The notes under the pieces: model-generated
Told to the model about the DNA's origin: nothing
Database searches by the model: none
The model's input: only the letters and a program-made list of their open reading frames with translations
Translations under genes and position numbers: made by a program
Virus record (IMG/VR): IMGVR_UViG_3300027797_000029
Location: 1-62,754 of that record
Direction: 5' to 3' (one strand)
Source: a virus
Length of the DNA: 62,754 nucleotides
In this document: positions 42,968 through 52,154 of the stretch, one piece after another
How positions within the stretch are numbered: the first letter of the stretch is position 1
Layout: every line of letters starts with the position of its first letter

Positions 42968-45514
42968 ATGACTCAAATAGCTAATACGTTTTTTACCCGC
43001 GGCAGTAATTCGACGATTCAGCTGGCCCGCGGCACTAATTTATCGTATCAAAGTACCGGTTTAGCCATCTATACTAGTACAGAAATTGACACATGGTACA
43101 TTGGTGACTTTGTATCAGCAGAATATATTATCAATGCTGAATACGGATTAAATGAGCGAGAAACTATCCATGCTACACTGGTAGCAATGCCTGGACAAAG
43201 CAGTATTACCGTGTACGGCAGAACTAGTCTTACTCGCCCACTGATCAATGTTAGATCTTCAGCAACAAATTCGCATGCTGGCTTGATAGTTGAGCCAGCC
43301 AGTTCTATGGTACAGGGCAGCATCATAACACTATTTGCAAACTATGCCAAAACTAGCTTGCCTGTAAAACCTATGAATGCCCCAGCTATTACTGGAGCAT
43401 GCTATTGGAATCATGCATACAATGCAACTACACTGACAATCAACGTTCCGTTATCAACTGTTACTGGCACAATACTTGTTGGACAACGGGTATCCAACAC
43501 ACTTCTTCCAGTAAATGCACTAGTAAAATCGTGGACGCCTGTGTCCAGCACAGCTGGAGTTGGTTCGTTAGTTATAACAGGATTTTTATCAACAACTATT
43601 TTAGCTGGAGTTAATCAGCAATTAACATTTACCACAAGTCCTACTCAATTAAACAATTTGTTAAATGTTATTCAGCCAGTAAGAAGTTTTAGTTCAATAA
43701 TTATACCAGGTCAAAAAACAATTGATGCCAAAGTAGCCGACGATTATTTAAATTTAAAAGCTGAAAACGGTATTAAGATATCATCAAATCAAAGTGACAG
43801 AAGTATTACTATCAAAAATCAAGGCATTACACAAATTTCAGTGTTAGGCCAAAGCGATATTAATCCTGCTATAAATTTAATTAAATCAACTGAAGTTTCC
43901 TTAAACAGCAACGCAACCACCATCCAATTGGGATCTTCAAGACCTACTCAGTCAACAACATGGACACTGACCAACGGCCGTATCACGTTGCAGTCATCTG
44001 GTTTACCTTATCACAGCTATGGCAATTATCCAACTTCCCCAGTTATTCCAATTAATCAAAATTATAATCTAACTTGGACATTAAGGGCAGGAACAAATCA
44101 ACCATCCTTCCCAAATTTTATTAGTTTATCATACACTGCTATAGGATACTGGCTGAACGGTGTGGCCATGTATAGTCCTAAAACAGCAGCCGGTCCCGCC
44201 AATAATAATCCAAATATATATTACCCTCAGTGGGAATACAATACTTCTTATCAATCTGGTATTGACAACGGCTATGTGTTTGGAAACGATCTAGCCGGCG
44301 GCATAACTGATCCTGCTATTACTGGCACATATAATTATAGAGATTTTAAGTTTGGCACAGCATGGACAAACGGATCTGGATACGCCAATGGCGGCACACA
44401 GGGAGGATACCCAACTGGAACGTCTGATGCCACACTAATTCCTTATCTTAACGGAAAGTTGCAACATGAAGACGGTCACAGCAAAATTTTAGGATTTGCA
44501 TTAGACGGATATCCTGTGTACGGACCATACGGCTATACCACGCCTACAGATAACACCAGTACTGTGAAAATAATTACCAGTGGTTATTCGCTTAACACCA
44601 CACGAACAGCAATAATTAGAATTGTTGGCGGATTACCAGTACCTATATTGCCGCCAGTGGGACTAGCAACAGAAGGCAAGTATCCGCTAGGTACATTTGT
44701 TCAAGACTATTCATATGTTGGAGGTGGTGACTTAGATGAGCACAACGGACGATATTGTGTAACACCTGATTATCCTAGTGGAACATATGCTTATTTTACA
44801 ACAGTTGACACCAGTTTAAAACCAACATATCCATATGTAATTGGAAATACATTCTACGGTGTTCCATATACAAATTCAGTAGGTGTTGGATTTGCACCAA
44901 CTAGTATTACATCTGGATCAACCACACTGAATGTGGTTCAGGGCGACCACATAACACTCACAACCAAGTCAACAACTAATCAATTAACTATTACTGCAGA
45001 TGGCCAAACACTCACCACCGACGATGTTGTTACAAAGACACAAACAACCAACATCATAACTGGTGCAAACGGAATTACAACAAGTCAATCAGGTACCAAC
45101 ACGTTGACAATTCGCAACAATGTCAGTGTTTATAACAAATTATATGGTGATACCAACCCAGCTGCTGGATTTTCTTCTGCTACAAGCATTGCCAGCACGT
45201 TCAAAATATTAGGCACTGGCGCCAGTTACTCAGGAACAGCTGGCAGGCAAGCTGGTATCAGCACAATTTTGGTGTCTCAAGATGCCACTCATGGTGACTA
45301 CATACAGTTGCTCAACACTGGAGTTTTAGGTTTAAACAATGGCACTTCGGTTATTACAGGAACAGCTGGCAATTTACAACCAAGCGATATCATAAACACT
45401 GTTAATTCGCAACAACTGGTATTAACAAGTGCTAGTGGTGCGATAACTACAAATCCAGGATTACAACCAGGTTTGGTAATTTCAGCAATGATGTATTTCT
45501 TGTCTGCCGGCTAA
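42968..45514 (+). CDS. Virion protein with a YHYH domain
   Basis: An 848-residue protein. The N-terminal part is beta-rich (TQIANTFFTRGSNSTIQLA). Residues ~460-630 match the YHYH domain style: GHSKILGFALDGYPVYGPYGY, then LDEHNGRYCVTPDYPSGTYAYF (split for reading). That domain occurs in secreted bacterial proteins and in some marine phage virions; its activity is not established. The C-terminal third has short beta repeats and ends PGLVISAMMYFLSAG. Likely a tail fibre or baseplate appendage under a late promoter-like box. Confidence 0.78.
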   Translation: MTQIANTFFTRGSNSTIQLARGTNLSYQSTGLAIYTSTEIDTWYIGDFVSAEYIINAEYGLNERETIHATLVAMPGQSSITVYGRTSLTRPLINVRSSATNSHAGLIVEPASSMVQGSIITLFANYAKTSLPVKPMNAPAITGACYWNHAYNATTLTINVPLSTVTGTILVGQRVSNTLLPVNALVKSWTPVSSTAGVGSLVITGFLSTTILAGVNQQLTFTTSPTQLNNLLNVIQPVRSFSSIIIPGQKTIDAKVADDYLNLKAENGIKISSNQSDRSITIKNQGITQISVLGQSDINPAINLIKSTEVSLNSNATTIQLGSSRPTQSTTWTLTNGRITLQSSGLPYHSYGNYPTSPVIPINQNYNLTWTLRAGTNQPSFPNFISLSYTAIGYWLNGVAMYSPKTAAGPANNNPNIYYPQWEYNTSYQSGIDNGYVFGNDLAGGITDPAITGTYNYRDFKFGTAWTNGSGYANGGTQGGYPTGTSDATLIPYLNGKLQHEDGHSKILGFALDGYPVYGPYGYTTPTDNTSTVKIITSGYSLNTTRTAIIRIVGGLPVPILPPVGLATEGKYPLGTFVQDYSYVGGGDLDEHNGRYCVTPDYPSGTYAYFTTVDTSLKPTYPYVIGNTFYGVPYTNSVGVGFAPTSITSGSTTLNVVQGDHITLTTKSTTNQLTITADGQTLTTDDVVTKTQTTNIITGANGITTSQSGTNTLTIRNNVSVYNKLYGDTNPAAGFSSATSIASTFKILGTGASYSGTAGRQAGISTILVSQDATHGDYIQLLNTGVLGLNNGTSVITGTAGNLQPSDIINTVNSQQLVLTSASGAITTNPGLQPGLVISAMMYFLSAG

Positions 45515-45542
45515 TTGATAAAAACCACAAATCACAGCATGT

Positions 45543-45550
45543 GATAAATA
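45543..45550 (+). promoter_or_regulatory. Late promoter-like box (GATAAATA)
   Basis: Seven of eight bases match, 18 bases upstream of the ATG at 45569, with AAGGAA between them. Confidence 0.55.
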
Positions 45551-45568
45551 TACTACAAGGAATTCAGA

Positions 45569-46324
45569 ATGGCAAACTTAACTAGTCCGTTTACAATAGA
45601 TCCGCTGTCGTCTGCAACGGGGTTCTCCAGCCCTAATTTTGCCGTAGACGCCAACGGAAATATCAGTATGAACGGAAATCTAGTAATAAACAGCGGTAAT
45701 ATTACTAACGGTGCTACGGTATTATTAAGTCCAACCACACTGGGTTCGGGTATTACAGGCAGTAGTTTGACTAGCCTAGGAACACTTAACGGCTTGACTG
45801 TTGTTAATCCTATTGTAGGCAACGTTTCTGGATATGCTGCTAGTTTATTTGCACAAAACAGCACAGTGACAATTGACGGCGCCAACAACATAGGCATTGT
45901 CAGCAATAATTCACAGTCTTGGAGTTTTAGAGCCGACGGTTCAACACGTTTTCCTAATTATACTTTTCCAGCAGCTCGTGGAACTACTGGCCAAGTGCTG
46001 GTTGGCGATGGCGCTGGCAATTTATCTTGGACTACTCTCAACACAGGCGGCGGCTCGGTTATCACAGCAGGAAATTTGACAGGCGCTACACTGGCAAGCA
46101 ATGTGCTTGCATCTAGCCTAACCAGTGTGGGAGCATTGACCTCATTAACGGTGATTGGAATAAGTAGCTTTGCTACAGGATCATTTAGTGGAAATTACAC
46201 AGCAACCACTGCAACATTTTCAGGAAATATTACAGCAACCGCTGCTCCCACAGCCGCAGGACATTTAACAAACAAACAATATGTGGATGCACAGGCAATT
46301 GCATTGTCTGTAGGACTAAGTTAA
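45569..46324 (+). CDS. Short fibre-type virion protein
   Basis: A 251-residue beta-rich protein with fibre-style repeats (GNISMNGNLVINSGNITNGA) and a C-terminal TAAGHLTNKQYVDAQAIALS, the LTNKxYVD ending also seen in the 2055-residue fibre. The WSFRADGSTRFPNYTFP segment resembles a fibre tip seen in other marine phages. AAGGAA precedes the ATG. Specific role unknown. Confidence 0.68.
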   Translation: MANLTSPFTIDPLSSATGFSSPNFAVDANGNISMNGNLVINSGNITNGATVLLSPTTLGSGITGSSLTSLGTLNGLTVVNPIVGNVSGYAASLFAQNSTVTIDGANNIGIVSNNSQSWSFRADGSTRFPNYTFPAARGTTGQVLVGDGAGNLSWTTLNTGGGSVITAGNLTGATLASNVLASSLTSVGALTSLTVIGISSFATGSFSGNYTATTATFSGNITATAAPTAAGHLTNKQYVDAQAIALSVGLS

Positions 46325-46348
46325 CAATAAAAATGGAAACGAAATAAA

Positions 46349-49300
46349 ATGGCAAAACAGCTTTTACGAACATATGTTTTTACACCAGGTGGTGCCGGCG
46401 CAGGTACAATTATATTGCCAGGCAATTACACATTAAATCAACTGTTATTGATAACCAATACCACTAGCAATGTTATTATATATAATTTTGCCAACGTTGG
46501 CAATACTGGCACAACAGCAACGTTTACTAGAGCTGCACATCCATCGTTCCCAGGACAGTTGGGAAACAGTGACGGATACACAACAATCACCCTAGCTGTG
46601 GCAACCACAGCAATGAATGCAACTGACAATCTGCAAATATTCGTTGATACGCCTTACCAACTGGTAAAAATGGCTGTTGCTGGCACGGATGCATGGGAAC
46701 GTACTCGCATGTCGCAACCGCAATCCATGCTTGACGCTGACTTTGAGTACGGATTACAGCCCACCAAGTGGCAACAGTTGTCTTTGCTGAATAATTATCC
46801 ATCAATATATGAAATTTCAGGCAGCGACATGGCAATTACCACAGTAACTACAGATGCATCTGTGGGAGCAGGCGGAGTGGGTGCAAGTTTGATCACAGTG
46901 AACACATTGGCAGTGCATGGTTTAGTGGCAGGACAACCGGTAACAGTCAAGGGTTATCTAAACACCATTTTGGGATTCAGTCGAGCGGAGGGTTCGTTTT
47001 TTGTCAACACAGTGCCTACACCTACCAGTTTCACTTATTATGCCAAGTCAAAGACAGGCGTAAATAGTGGCGATGTTATCAGTGCTGCCTACACCATTGT
47101 GCGTAAAGGTGGCTTGTATACTGGTTCCAGTATTGGTGTTCCTACCTTCTCAGTGAGCAATGCCAGCAGTCCGTCAACTATCACAGTGACATTTGCTACT
47201 TTTCACGGATTAGTAGCTGGTCAAACTATATTGACAGCAATTACCAGTACAGGTTCAAATCATGGATTTGCACAGGGGCCGTTCTTTGTGGAAACAGTTG
47301 TTTCTTTAAACACAATTACCTACACAGCTAGATCCGCTGGAACTATTGATACTGGTACAGCAATGAATGGTGCGGTATATGCTAGACCTGATGCATTTTA
47401 CATACATAGACCTTTTGACGGAGGAGTCATGCTGGGCACTGGCGGCCCCCAATATGGTTTGCAAGCAATACGTATGAGTAAAAAATACATACGTTATCAG
47501 TCAGGCAAAGCCATTAACTATAACACTGGTTTATTATTGGCACCCAGCTATGACATAAGAAGTCTAGTTGCATCGCCTGCATTGACTTACGGAGTGATAA
47601 CTGGTTGTGCTGGAAGTGGAACTACTATTACTGTGGGCAGCACGGCTGGTCTAGTGACGGGTCAATCAGTTGTGGTAACATCAGGTGTTGGTGTATTTGC
47701 AAGAGGCACAACTATTACTGGAGTCAGTGCCGGTACTATCACAATTTCTGCCGCACCAACAGTGGCACTGGTCAATGCCAGTGTCACATACAGCGCAACA
47801 ATTACTGTTTCAACAGACGATACAGATCATGGTTTCCAACCAGGTGCTTATATTCAAATTTCTGGTGTAACATCAAGTGGGTACAACGGATTTTACAATG
47901 TGGCCAGTATAACTGATGAAAGAACGTTTACTCTTGCAGCAACTGGTGTGTTGGGACATACCACAGCTTTGTTTGGCGATCCTTGCCAAGTCAGTTTAAT
48001 TGCTTGGTATGGATCCACAGTTCGTGCAGGCACATTTGATGAACAAAACGGACAGTACTGGCAATATGACGGCACAACTATTGGAGTAGGTTATAGATCA
48101 AGTACATTCCAACTGGCAGGTACATTATCAGTGACACCTGACAGCAACACAGTGACTGGAACCAATACTAGATTCTCAACCCAAGTGGCCGCAGGCGATC
48201 GTATTGTTATCAAAGGCATGACACACAAAATATCAAATGTGGTAAGTGACACGCTGATGTATGTTACACCAGACTACCGCGGTGTCTCATCGCAAAGTGG
48301 TGTTAAAGCAGCTAAAACAATTGACTTTTTACATCCTCAAAACACATGGAACTTGGATCGTTGTGATGGAACAAACAGTGTGTTCAATCCCAGTGGATTT
48401 TTGTTCAACCCAAACAAAATGCAGATGGTTGGTATACAGTGGACTTGGTACGGTGCTGGATTTATTGACTGGATGTTGCGTGGTCCTGAAGGCAATTACA
48501 TCACAGTGCATCGTGTAAAACACAGCAACGTCAATACTGAAGCGTACATGCGTTCAGGCAACATGCCAGTGCGTTATGAAGTTATCAACGAAGGCCCTAG
48601 AACTGTGTTGAGTGCTCCGTGTACCAGCAACGACACTGTGTTATCAGTTGGTGACACCAGTTTATTTCCGCCAGCTGGTGTGCTTAATCAAGAAGGTGAA
48701 ATTATTCAGTACACTGGAAAAACACTAACATCGTTTACAGGATGTACTCGCGGCACAAATTATTCAGTATTTGCATCAGGTCTTAACAGAACATTCCAGG
48801 GCACAACAGGTAGCGGTCAGCCAACTGGCACTGGACTATATTTGTTAACACAAACAGCCACACCAAACATCAGTCACTGGGGCTCAGCATTTATTACAGA
48901 CGGTGGATTCGACCAAGACCGAGGATATTTGTTCAACTATGTTGGTACCAACATCAGTGTATCCAGCACAATTCAAACAGCATTCTTGTTACGTCTAGCA
49001 CCCAGTGTCAGTAATGCCACAGTAGGCGACCTAGGCGACAGAGAGTTGTTAAATCGTGCGCAATTATTGCTACAAAATATTGACTGTGCTGTGGACAGCG
49101 GAGCAACTGGTGGTATTGTTATTCAGGGTATTTTGAATCCCAGCAACTATCCAACTAACCCCAGCAACATTCAGTGGACTGGATTAAGTACTCAAGCTGC
49201 AGGCGGCCAACCCAGTTTTAGTCAAATTGCTCCTGGTGGTAGTGTGACATGGAGCACTGGGGCAACTGTTGTGGGCACTGCTATCACAACTCAAGCGTTT

Positions 49301-50038
49301 CCAACCGGTTCTATCACAGCTCGTGCAGCTCCGTTTGGCGCCAATTCGATCAGAAGCGACGTCAACTACTTATTTGTAACAAACTCTGATTATGCAAGTT
49401 ATCAAACAAGCGGCTTGGCTGTGGGCGATTTCTTGTCAGGCACTAATGTGCCCACTTCGGGCAATCAGATTCAATTCATTGGGGCAAGCGGCAGTTACTA
49501 TTATATACAAATCAGCAGCAGATTCACTGGCAACACCGCTGGAGACACCACACTGACTGTGACTAGACGTTACAATGTTACCAATACATCTGTGTTGTTC
49601 TTCAGTGCAGCAGAGTGGTCTGCTACAACTGCCACAATTGGTACACAGGTGTACTCAACTGACAACAATTACCCAGCTGGTACCAATGTGAACGGTGTGA
49701 CCAATCCCACATACTTTGGCACTAATTACTACAGAGTAACATTTACACAGAATTTAAACAACGGTGTAACTATTATTCCTGGCACAACACAAGTTACATT
49801 TGGCTTTGGACAACCACCATATGCATTGCCCGGTGAAACTGTGTTTTCATTCATTGCAACATCTGGAGCACTGAGTAATTTGGACCTGAGTCAGTTGAAA
49901 GAATTGACCAATACTACTATTGGTGGCCGAGGTACGTATCCAAACGGTCCAGATGTGTTGGCCATTAACATTTATAAAACAGCTGGCTCAGCTGTTACAT
50001 CCAACGTGGTGCTGCGTTGGGGTGAAGCGCAGGCGTAA
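46349..50038 (+). CDS. Large virion/baseplate-associated structural protein
   Basis: A 1229-residue protein. The N-terminal ~110 residues form a small domain (LLRTYVFTPGGAGAGTIILP). Duplicated beta modules follow (LAVHGLVAGQPVTVKGYLN...EGSFFVNTVPTPTSFTYYAK and TFHGLVAGQTILTAI...GPFFVETVVSLNTITYTAR). A more globular part includes IQWTWYGAGFIDWMLRGPEG and AYMRSGNMPVRYEVINEGP, recalled from structural proteins of marine T4-like phages. The C-terminal segment FIATSGALSNLDLSQLKELTN is well formed. Probably a baseplate-attached fibre or wedge component. Ends at a strong bidirectional terminator. Confidence 0.7.
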   Translation: MAKQLLRTYVFTPGGAGAGTIILPGNYTLNQLLLITNTTSNVIIYNFANVGNTGTTATFTRAAHPSFPGQLGNSDGYTTITLAVATTAMNATDNLQIFVDTPYQLVKMAVAGTDAWERTRMSQPQSMLDADFEYGLQPTKWQQLSLLNNYPSIYEISGSDMAITTVTTDASVGAGGVGASLITVNTLAVHGLVAGQPVTVKGYLNTILGFSRAEGSFFVNTVPTPTSFTYYAKSKTGVNSGDVISAAYTIVRKGGLYTGSSIGVPTFSVSNASSPSTITVTFATFHGLVAGQTILTAITSTGSNHGFAQGPFFVETVVSLNTITYTARSAGTIDTGTAMNGAVYARPDAFYIHRPFDGGVMLGTGGPQYGLQAIRMSKKYIRYQSGKAINYNTGLLLAPSYDIRSLVASPALTYGVITGCAGSGTTITVGSTAGLVTGQSVVVTSGVGVFARGTTITGVSAGTITISAAPTVALVNASVTYSATITVSTDDTDHGFQPGAYIQISGVTSSGYNGFYNVASITDERTFTLAATGVLGHTTALFGDPCQVSLIAWYGSTVRAGTFDEQNGQYWQYDGTTIGVGYRSSTFQLAGTLSVTPDSNTVTGTNTRFSTQVAAGDRIVIKGMTHKISNVVSDTLMYVTPDYRGVSSQSGVKAAKTIDFLHPQNTWNLDRCDGTNSVFNPSGFLFNPNKMQMVGIQWTWYGAGFIDWMLRGPEGNYITVHRVKHSNVNTEAYMRSGNMPVRYEVINEGPRTVLSAPCTSNDTVLSVGDTSLFPPAGVLNQEGEIIQYTGKTLTSFTGCTRGTNYSVFASGLNRTFQGTTGSGQPTGTGLYLLTQTATPNISHWGSAFITDGGFDQDRGYLFNYVGTNISVSSTIQTAFLLRLAPSVSNATVGDLGDRELLNRAQLLLQNIDCAVDSGATGGIVIQGILNPSNYPTNPSNIQWTGLSTQAAGGQPSFSQIAPGGSVTWSTGATVVGTAITTQAFPTGSITARAAPFGANSIRSDVNYLFVTNSDYASYQTSGLAVGDFLSGTNVPTSGNQIQFIGASGSYYYIQISSRFTGNTAGDTTLTVTRRYNVTNTSVLFFSAAEWSATTATIGTQVYSTDNNYPAGTNVNGVTNPTYFGTNYYRVTFTQNLNNGVTIIPGTTQVTFGFGQPPYALPGETVFSFIATSGALSNLDLSQLKELTNTTIGGRGTYPNGPDVLAINIYKTAGSAVTSNVVLRWGEAQA

Positions 50039-50043
50039 TCAAC

Positions 50044-50069
50044 AAAAAGCCGCTGTATGCGGCTTTTTT
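50044..50069. terminator. Bidirectional intrinsic terminator
   Basis: GCCGC/GCGGC stem with a TGTAT loop, A5 on the left and T6 on the right, between converging genes. It should stop both the 1229-residue gene and the Nudix/gp15/gp14 unit. Confidence 0.9.
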
Positions 50070-50070
50070 G

Positions 50071-50520
50071 TTAGATCAAATCCACTAGATCAAACACAGT
50101 TTGTAGTTTGGTGCGAATAATTTTATTTGAAAAACTATTGCGTAGGCCCTGATGCAAGGGCTTAGGAGCACGATCCACTGTGGTCCATGCCCATCCTTGA
50201 TGCTCGTCGCTCAACAAGGGCACAAATTCATTGTCTATCACACACAGGTATGTGTGGAAATTGAACACTCTATCATTGCTCACAAAGGTTTCTAAAGGAA
50301 TTGTTTTGATGATAGCGGGCACTGTGCCTATTTCTTCAGTTATTTCCCGCTGTAGACCTTGCCACGGAGTTTCTCCAGCAATGTTAGTGCCACCTACGAG
50401 GCCCCAAGTGCCTTCGTGTTTGCCATGTGCTTTTTGTAACAGTAAAAATCGTCGTGTGGCCTTGGCATAAAACAATGCACCACTGCAAACTATTGATTCT
50501 TTTACAACACTATTTTCCAC
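50071..50520 (-). CDS. Nudix hydrolase
   Basis: A 149-residue protein with a complete Nudix box, GTNIAGETPWQGLQREITEEIG (GX5EX7REUXEEXGU; 22 positions, the Glu and Arg residues all present), near residues 43-65. Such enzymes clear nucleoside diphosphate-linked compounds, oxidised nucleotides or RNA caps; T4 encodes NudE. The start is GTG at 50520, 19 bases inside the end of gp15, and no ATG precedes the domain. Cytoplasmic. Being last in the gp14-gp15 unit it would be made late. Confidence 0.88.
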   Translation of the reverse strand: MENSVVKESIVCSGALFYAKATRRFLLLQKAHGKHEGTWGLVGGTNIAGETPWQGLQREITEEIGTVPAIIKTIPLETFVSNDRVFNFHTYLCVIDNEFVPLLSDEHQGWAWTTVDRAPKPLHQGLRNSFSNKIIRTKLQTVFDLVDLI

Positions 50521-51959
50521 TGTTTGGCCTCGTATATACCTTCAAAGCTCTTGACCCATGAAACTCCGTTCCATGCATACTGAACTCCAGTGTATATATT
50601 CGTTTGCCACACCATGGTGTCTGGATACTGACTGTGATCAAATATTATATGCCATGCAGTTCCTGTCCATTCTATGATATTATTGGCCTTTGCCACCAGT
50701 GCGCCCCATGCTTGTGCCGGAGTCACATTAGTGATATCTCCTATATCTTCTATAATCAAAAATCTTTTACCAACAACAATGGGTTGGTCAGTTATTTCTG
50801 TACCCAGTGGTCGATAAGGGTTATATGTTAGTGGATTAACAATTGCATCAAATGTACCAGGACTGTTGGGACGATAGCTGGTGCTGGCATTGTAATTAAC
50901 TGAGCCAGTGCCTGCAATAAACTTGTTGGATCCTTCTAAAATACCGTTACTATCAATGCCAGTATTTGTGGTCAGTGTATCCCCATTCCAGTTCACACTC
51001 AACACTGTTTGGTCCAGCGCACTGATAGCAACAGTGCCCACAACATAACTACCATTGGGCTGAGCAAGAAAAATCATGCTGCTACCAGCAATGTATCGAC
51101 CACCACTTGTGGAAAACACAGTGTCCCAATTAATTGGAGTTCCTTGTCTAACAGGCATGTCCAGTGTGGGCTCTCTTGGGATCACACTTTCGCTAGCACT
51201 TAACAATATCACAGTGGAGCCGTACACTTCAATTCTGTAATCGTCAATGGTTGCACTTAAATCAAATAAACTTCCACTGGTTACAGAAGTTGATCCCATG
51301 GGATCAGTGCCTAAACCATCAATATAAGTGCCGCTGGTTGTTGCGTTACCAGCCACGCTGGCAACAATTTTTGTAACAACACCAAGGTGTTTTACCTTGA
51401 CTGGCGGACTGATCCATATAGGTGTGTCCAATGTGAGTGTTCCAACTTCGATGGGAGTTTCTGCCCCAATTGGAACAGTTTGACTGGACCAACTAATGTC
51501 ATTTAAATTTAACACACTTAAACTGGTCCAGTCTATGTAGTTGTCAGACGTTTGTATTTCCAAACTGGGATTGAACAACACCAATATCTGTTCCATGATT
51601 TGAAGTTTTTGTTCAGTATTGGCACTCCAGATGTCCACTTTCAGCGTTAATTTAAATGGAGTTGGCATCAAACGTTCAATGGTGTAATTTCGGCCTTGTC
51701 CAGTGGTGTATGTGTCGTTGGCAACATCTCGTTCTCGAATGTTTACCTTGCTGATATATGACGAATCTGAAAGCCTATCCCTATCCAGCGCAAGTGCAGA
51801 CACATACACTGCAATCCTTGGAACGCTGTTGACTTTGTTTTCTGAATTTTGACGAATGATACTGGCTGCTTGTCTATCTGTATTGCCATACATCACTGGT
51901 ATGCGCACCAGTGTGCCGTCGCCGTATTTGACCACAAAATTGCTGAACACACGTATCAC
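50502..51959 (-). CDS. 15: Tail sheath stabiliser/completion protein gp15
   Basis: A 485-residue protein whose first ~230 residues match the gp15 pattern: RIPVMYGNTDRQAASIIRQN, VPRIAVYVSALALDRDRL, SKVNIRERD, TPFKLTLKVDIWSANTEQ, ILVLFNPSLEI. gp15 caps the finished tail and joins it to the neck. The rest (about 250 residues) is an extension compared with T4 gp15 (272). The first usable start is GTG at 51959, but the same frame upstream encodes FFYDGQIRRYITQ, typical of the gp15 N-terminus in relatives, and is open back to a TAA at 52020-52022 without any ATG, GTG or TTG. The real start is therefore uncertain. Confidence 0.83.
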   Translation of the reverse strand: MIRVFSNFVVKYGDGTLVRIPVMYGNTDRQAASIIRQNSENKVNSVPRIAVYVSALALDRDRLSDSSYISKVNIRERDVANDTYTTGQGRNYTIERLMPTPFKLTLKVDIWSANTEQKLQIMEQILVLFNPSLEIQTSDNYIDWTSLSVLNLNDISWSSQTVPIGAETPIEVGTLTLDTPIWISPPVKVKHLGVVTKIVASVAGNATTSGTYIDGLGTDPMGSTSVTSGSLFDLSATIDDYRIEVYGSTVILLSASESVIPREPTLDMPVRQGTPINWDTVFSTSGGRYIAGSSMIFLAQPNGSYVVGTVAISALDQTVLSVNWNGDTLTTNTGIDSNGILEGSNKFIAGTGSVNYNASTSYRPNSPGTFDAIVNPLTYNPYRPLGTEITDQPIVVGKRFLIIEDIGDITNVTPAQAWGALVAKANNIIEWTGTAWHIIFDHSQYPDTMVWQTNIYTGVQYAWNGVSWVKSFEGIYEAKQWKIVL

Positions 51960-52019
51960 TTGTGTGATGTAACGTCTTATTTGCCCATCGTAGAAGAACT
52001 CGATTTTAGTACAACGGCG

Positions 52020-52154
52020 TTAAACCGAAGCCTCCTTGATATACCAGACTCGCTTTCCGTCTATTAATTTCCATGACTTCGTACCTTTATTTTGTATAGT
52101 TTGTCCTATGTAAGATCGATTAGATTCCAAATGGGTAAATTTATAGATATGCAT
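52020..52154 (-). CDS. Short GIY-YIG fragment between gp14 and gp15
   Basis: Forty-four residues, MHIYKFTHLESNRSYIGQTI then KSWKLIDGKRVWYIKEAS. The IYxF...SYIGQT part is the opening of a GIY-YIG nuclease; the end (WKLxDGKRVWY) looks like a C-terminal piece of such phage proteins, so the catalytic middle is missing. Its ATG overlaps the gp14 stop (TAATG), and it is in the same frame as gp15, separated by one TAA and 20 codons. AAGGAGG lies inside its end. Probably the remains of a homing endonuclease inserted at the gp14/gp15 border. Confidence 0.6.
   Translation of the reverse strand: MHIYKFTHLESNRSYIGQTIQNKGTKSWKLIDGKRVWYIKEASV

Noticed and set aside
52020-52022. TAA reassigned to an amino acid, joining the GIY-YIG fragment to gp15
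   Set aside because: TAA ends most genes in the window at expected places, so a genome-wide code change is excluded; local readthrough remains possible and is reported under the gp15 finding.
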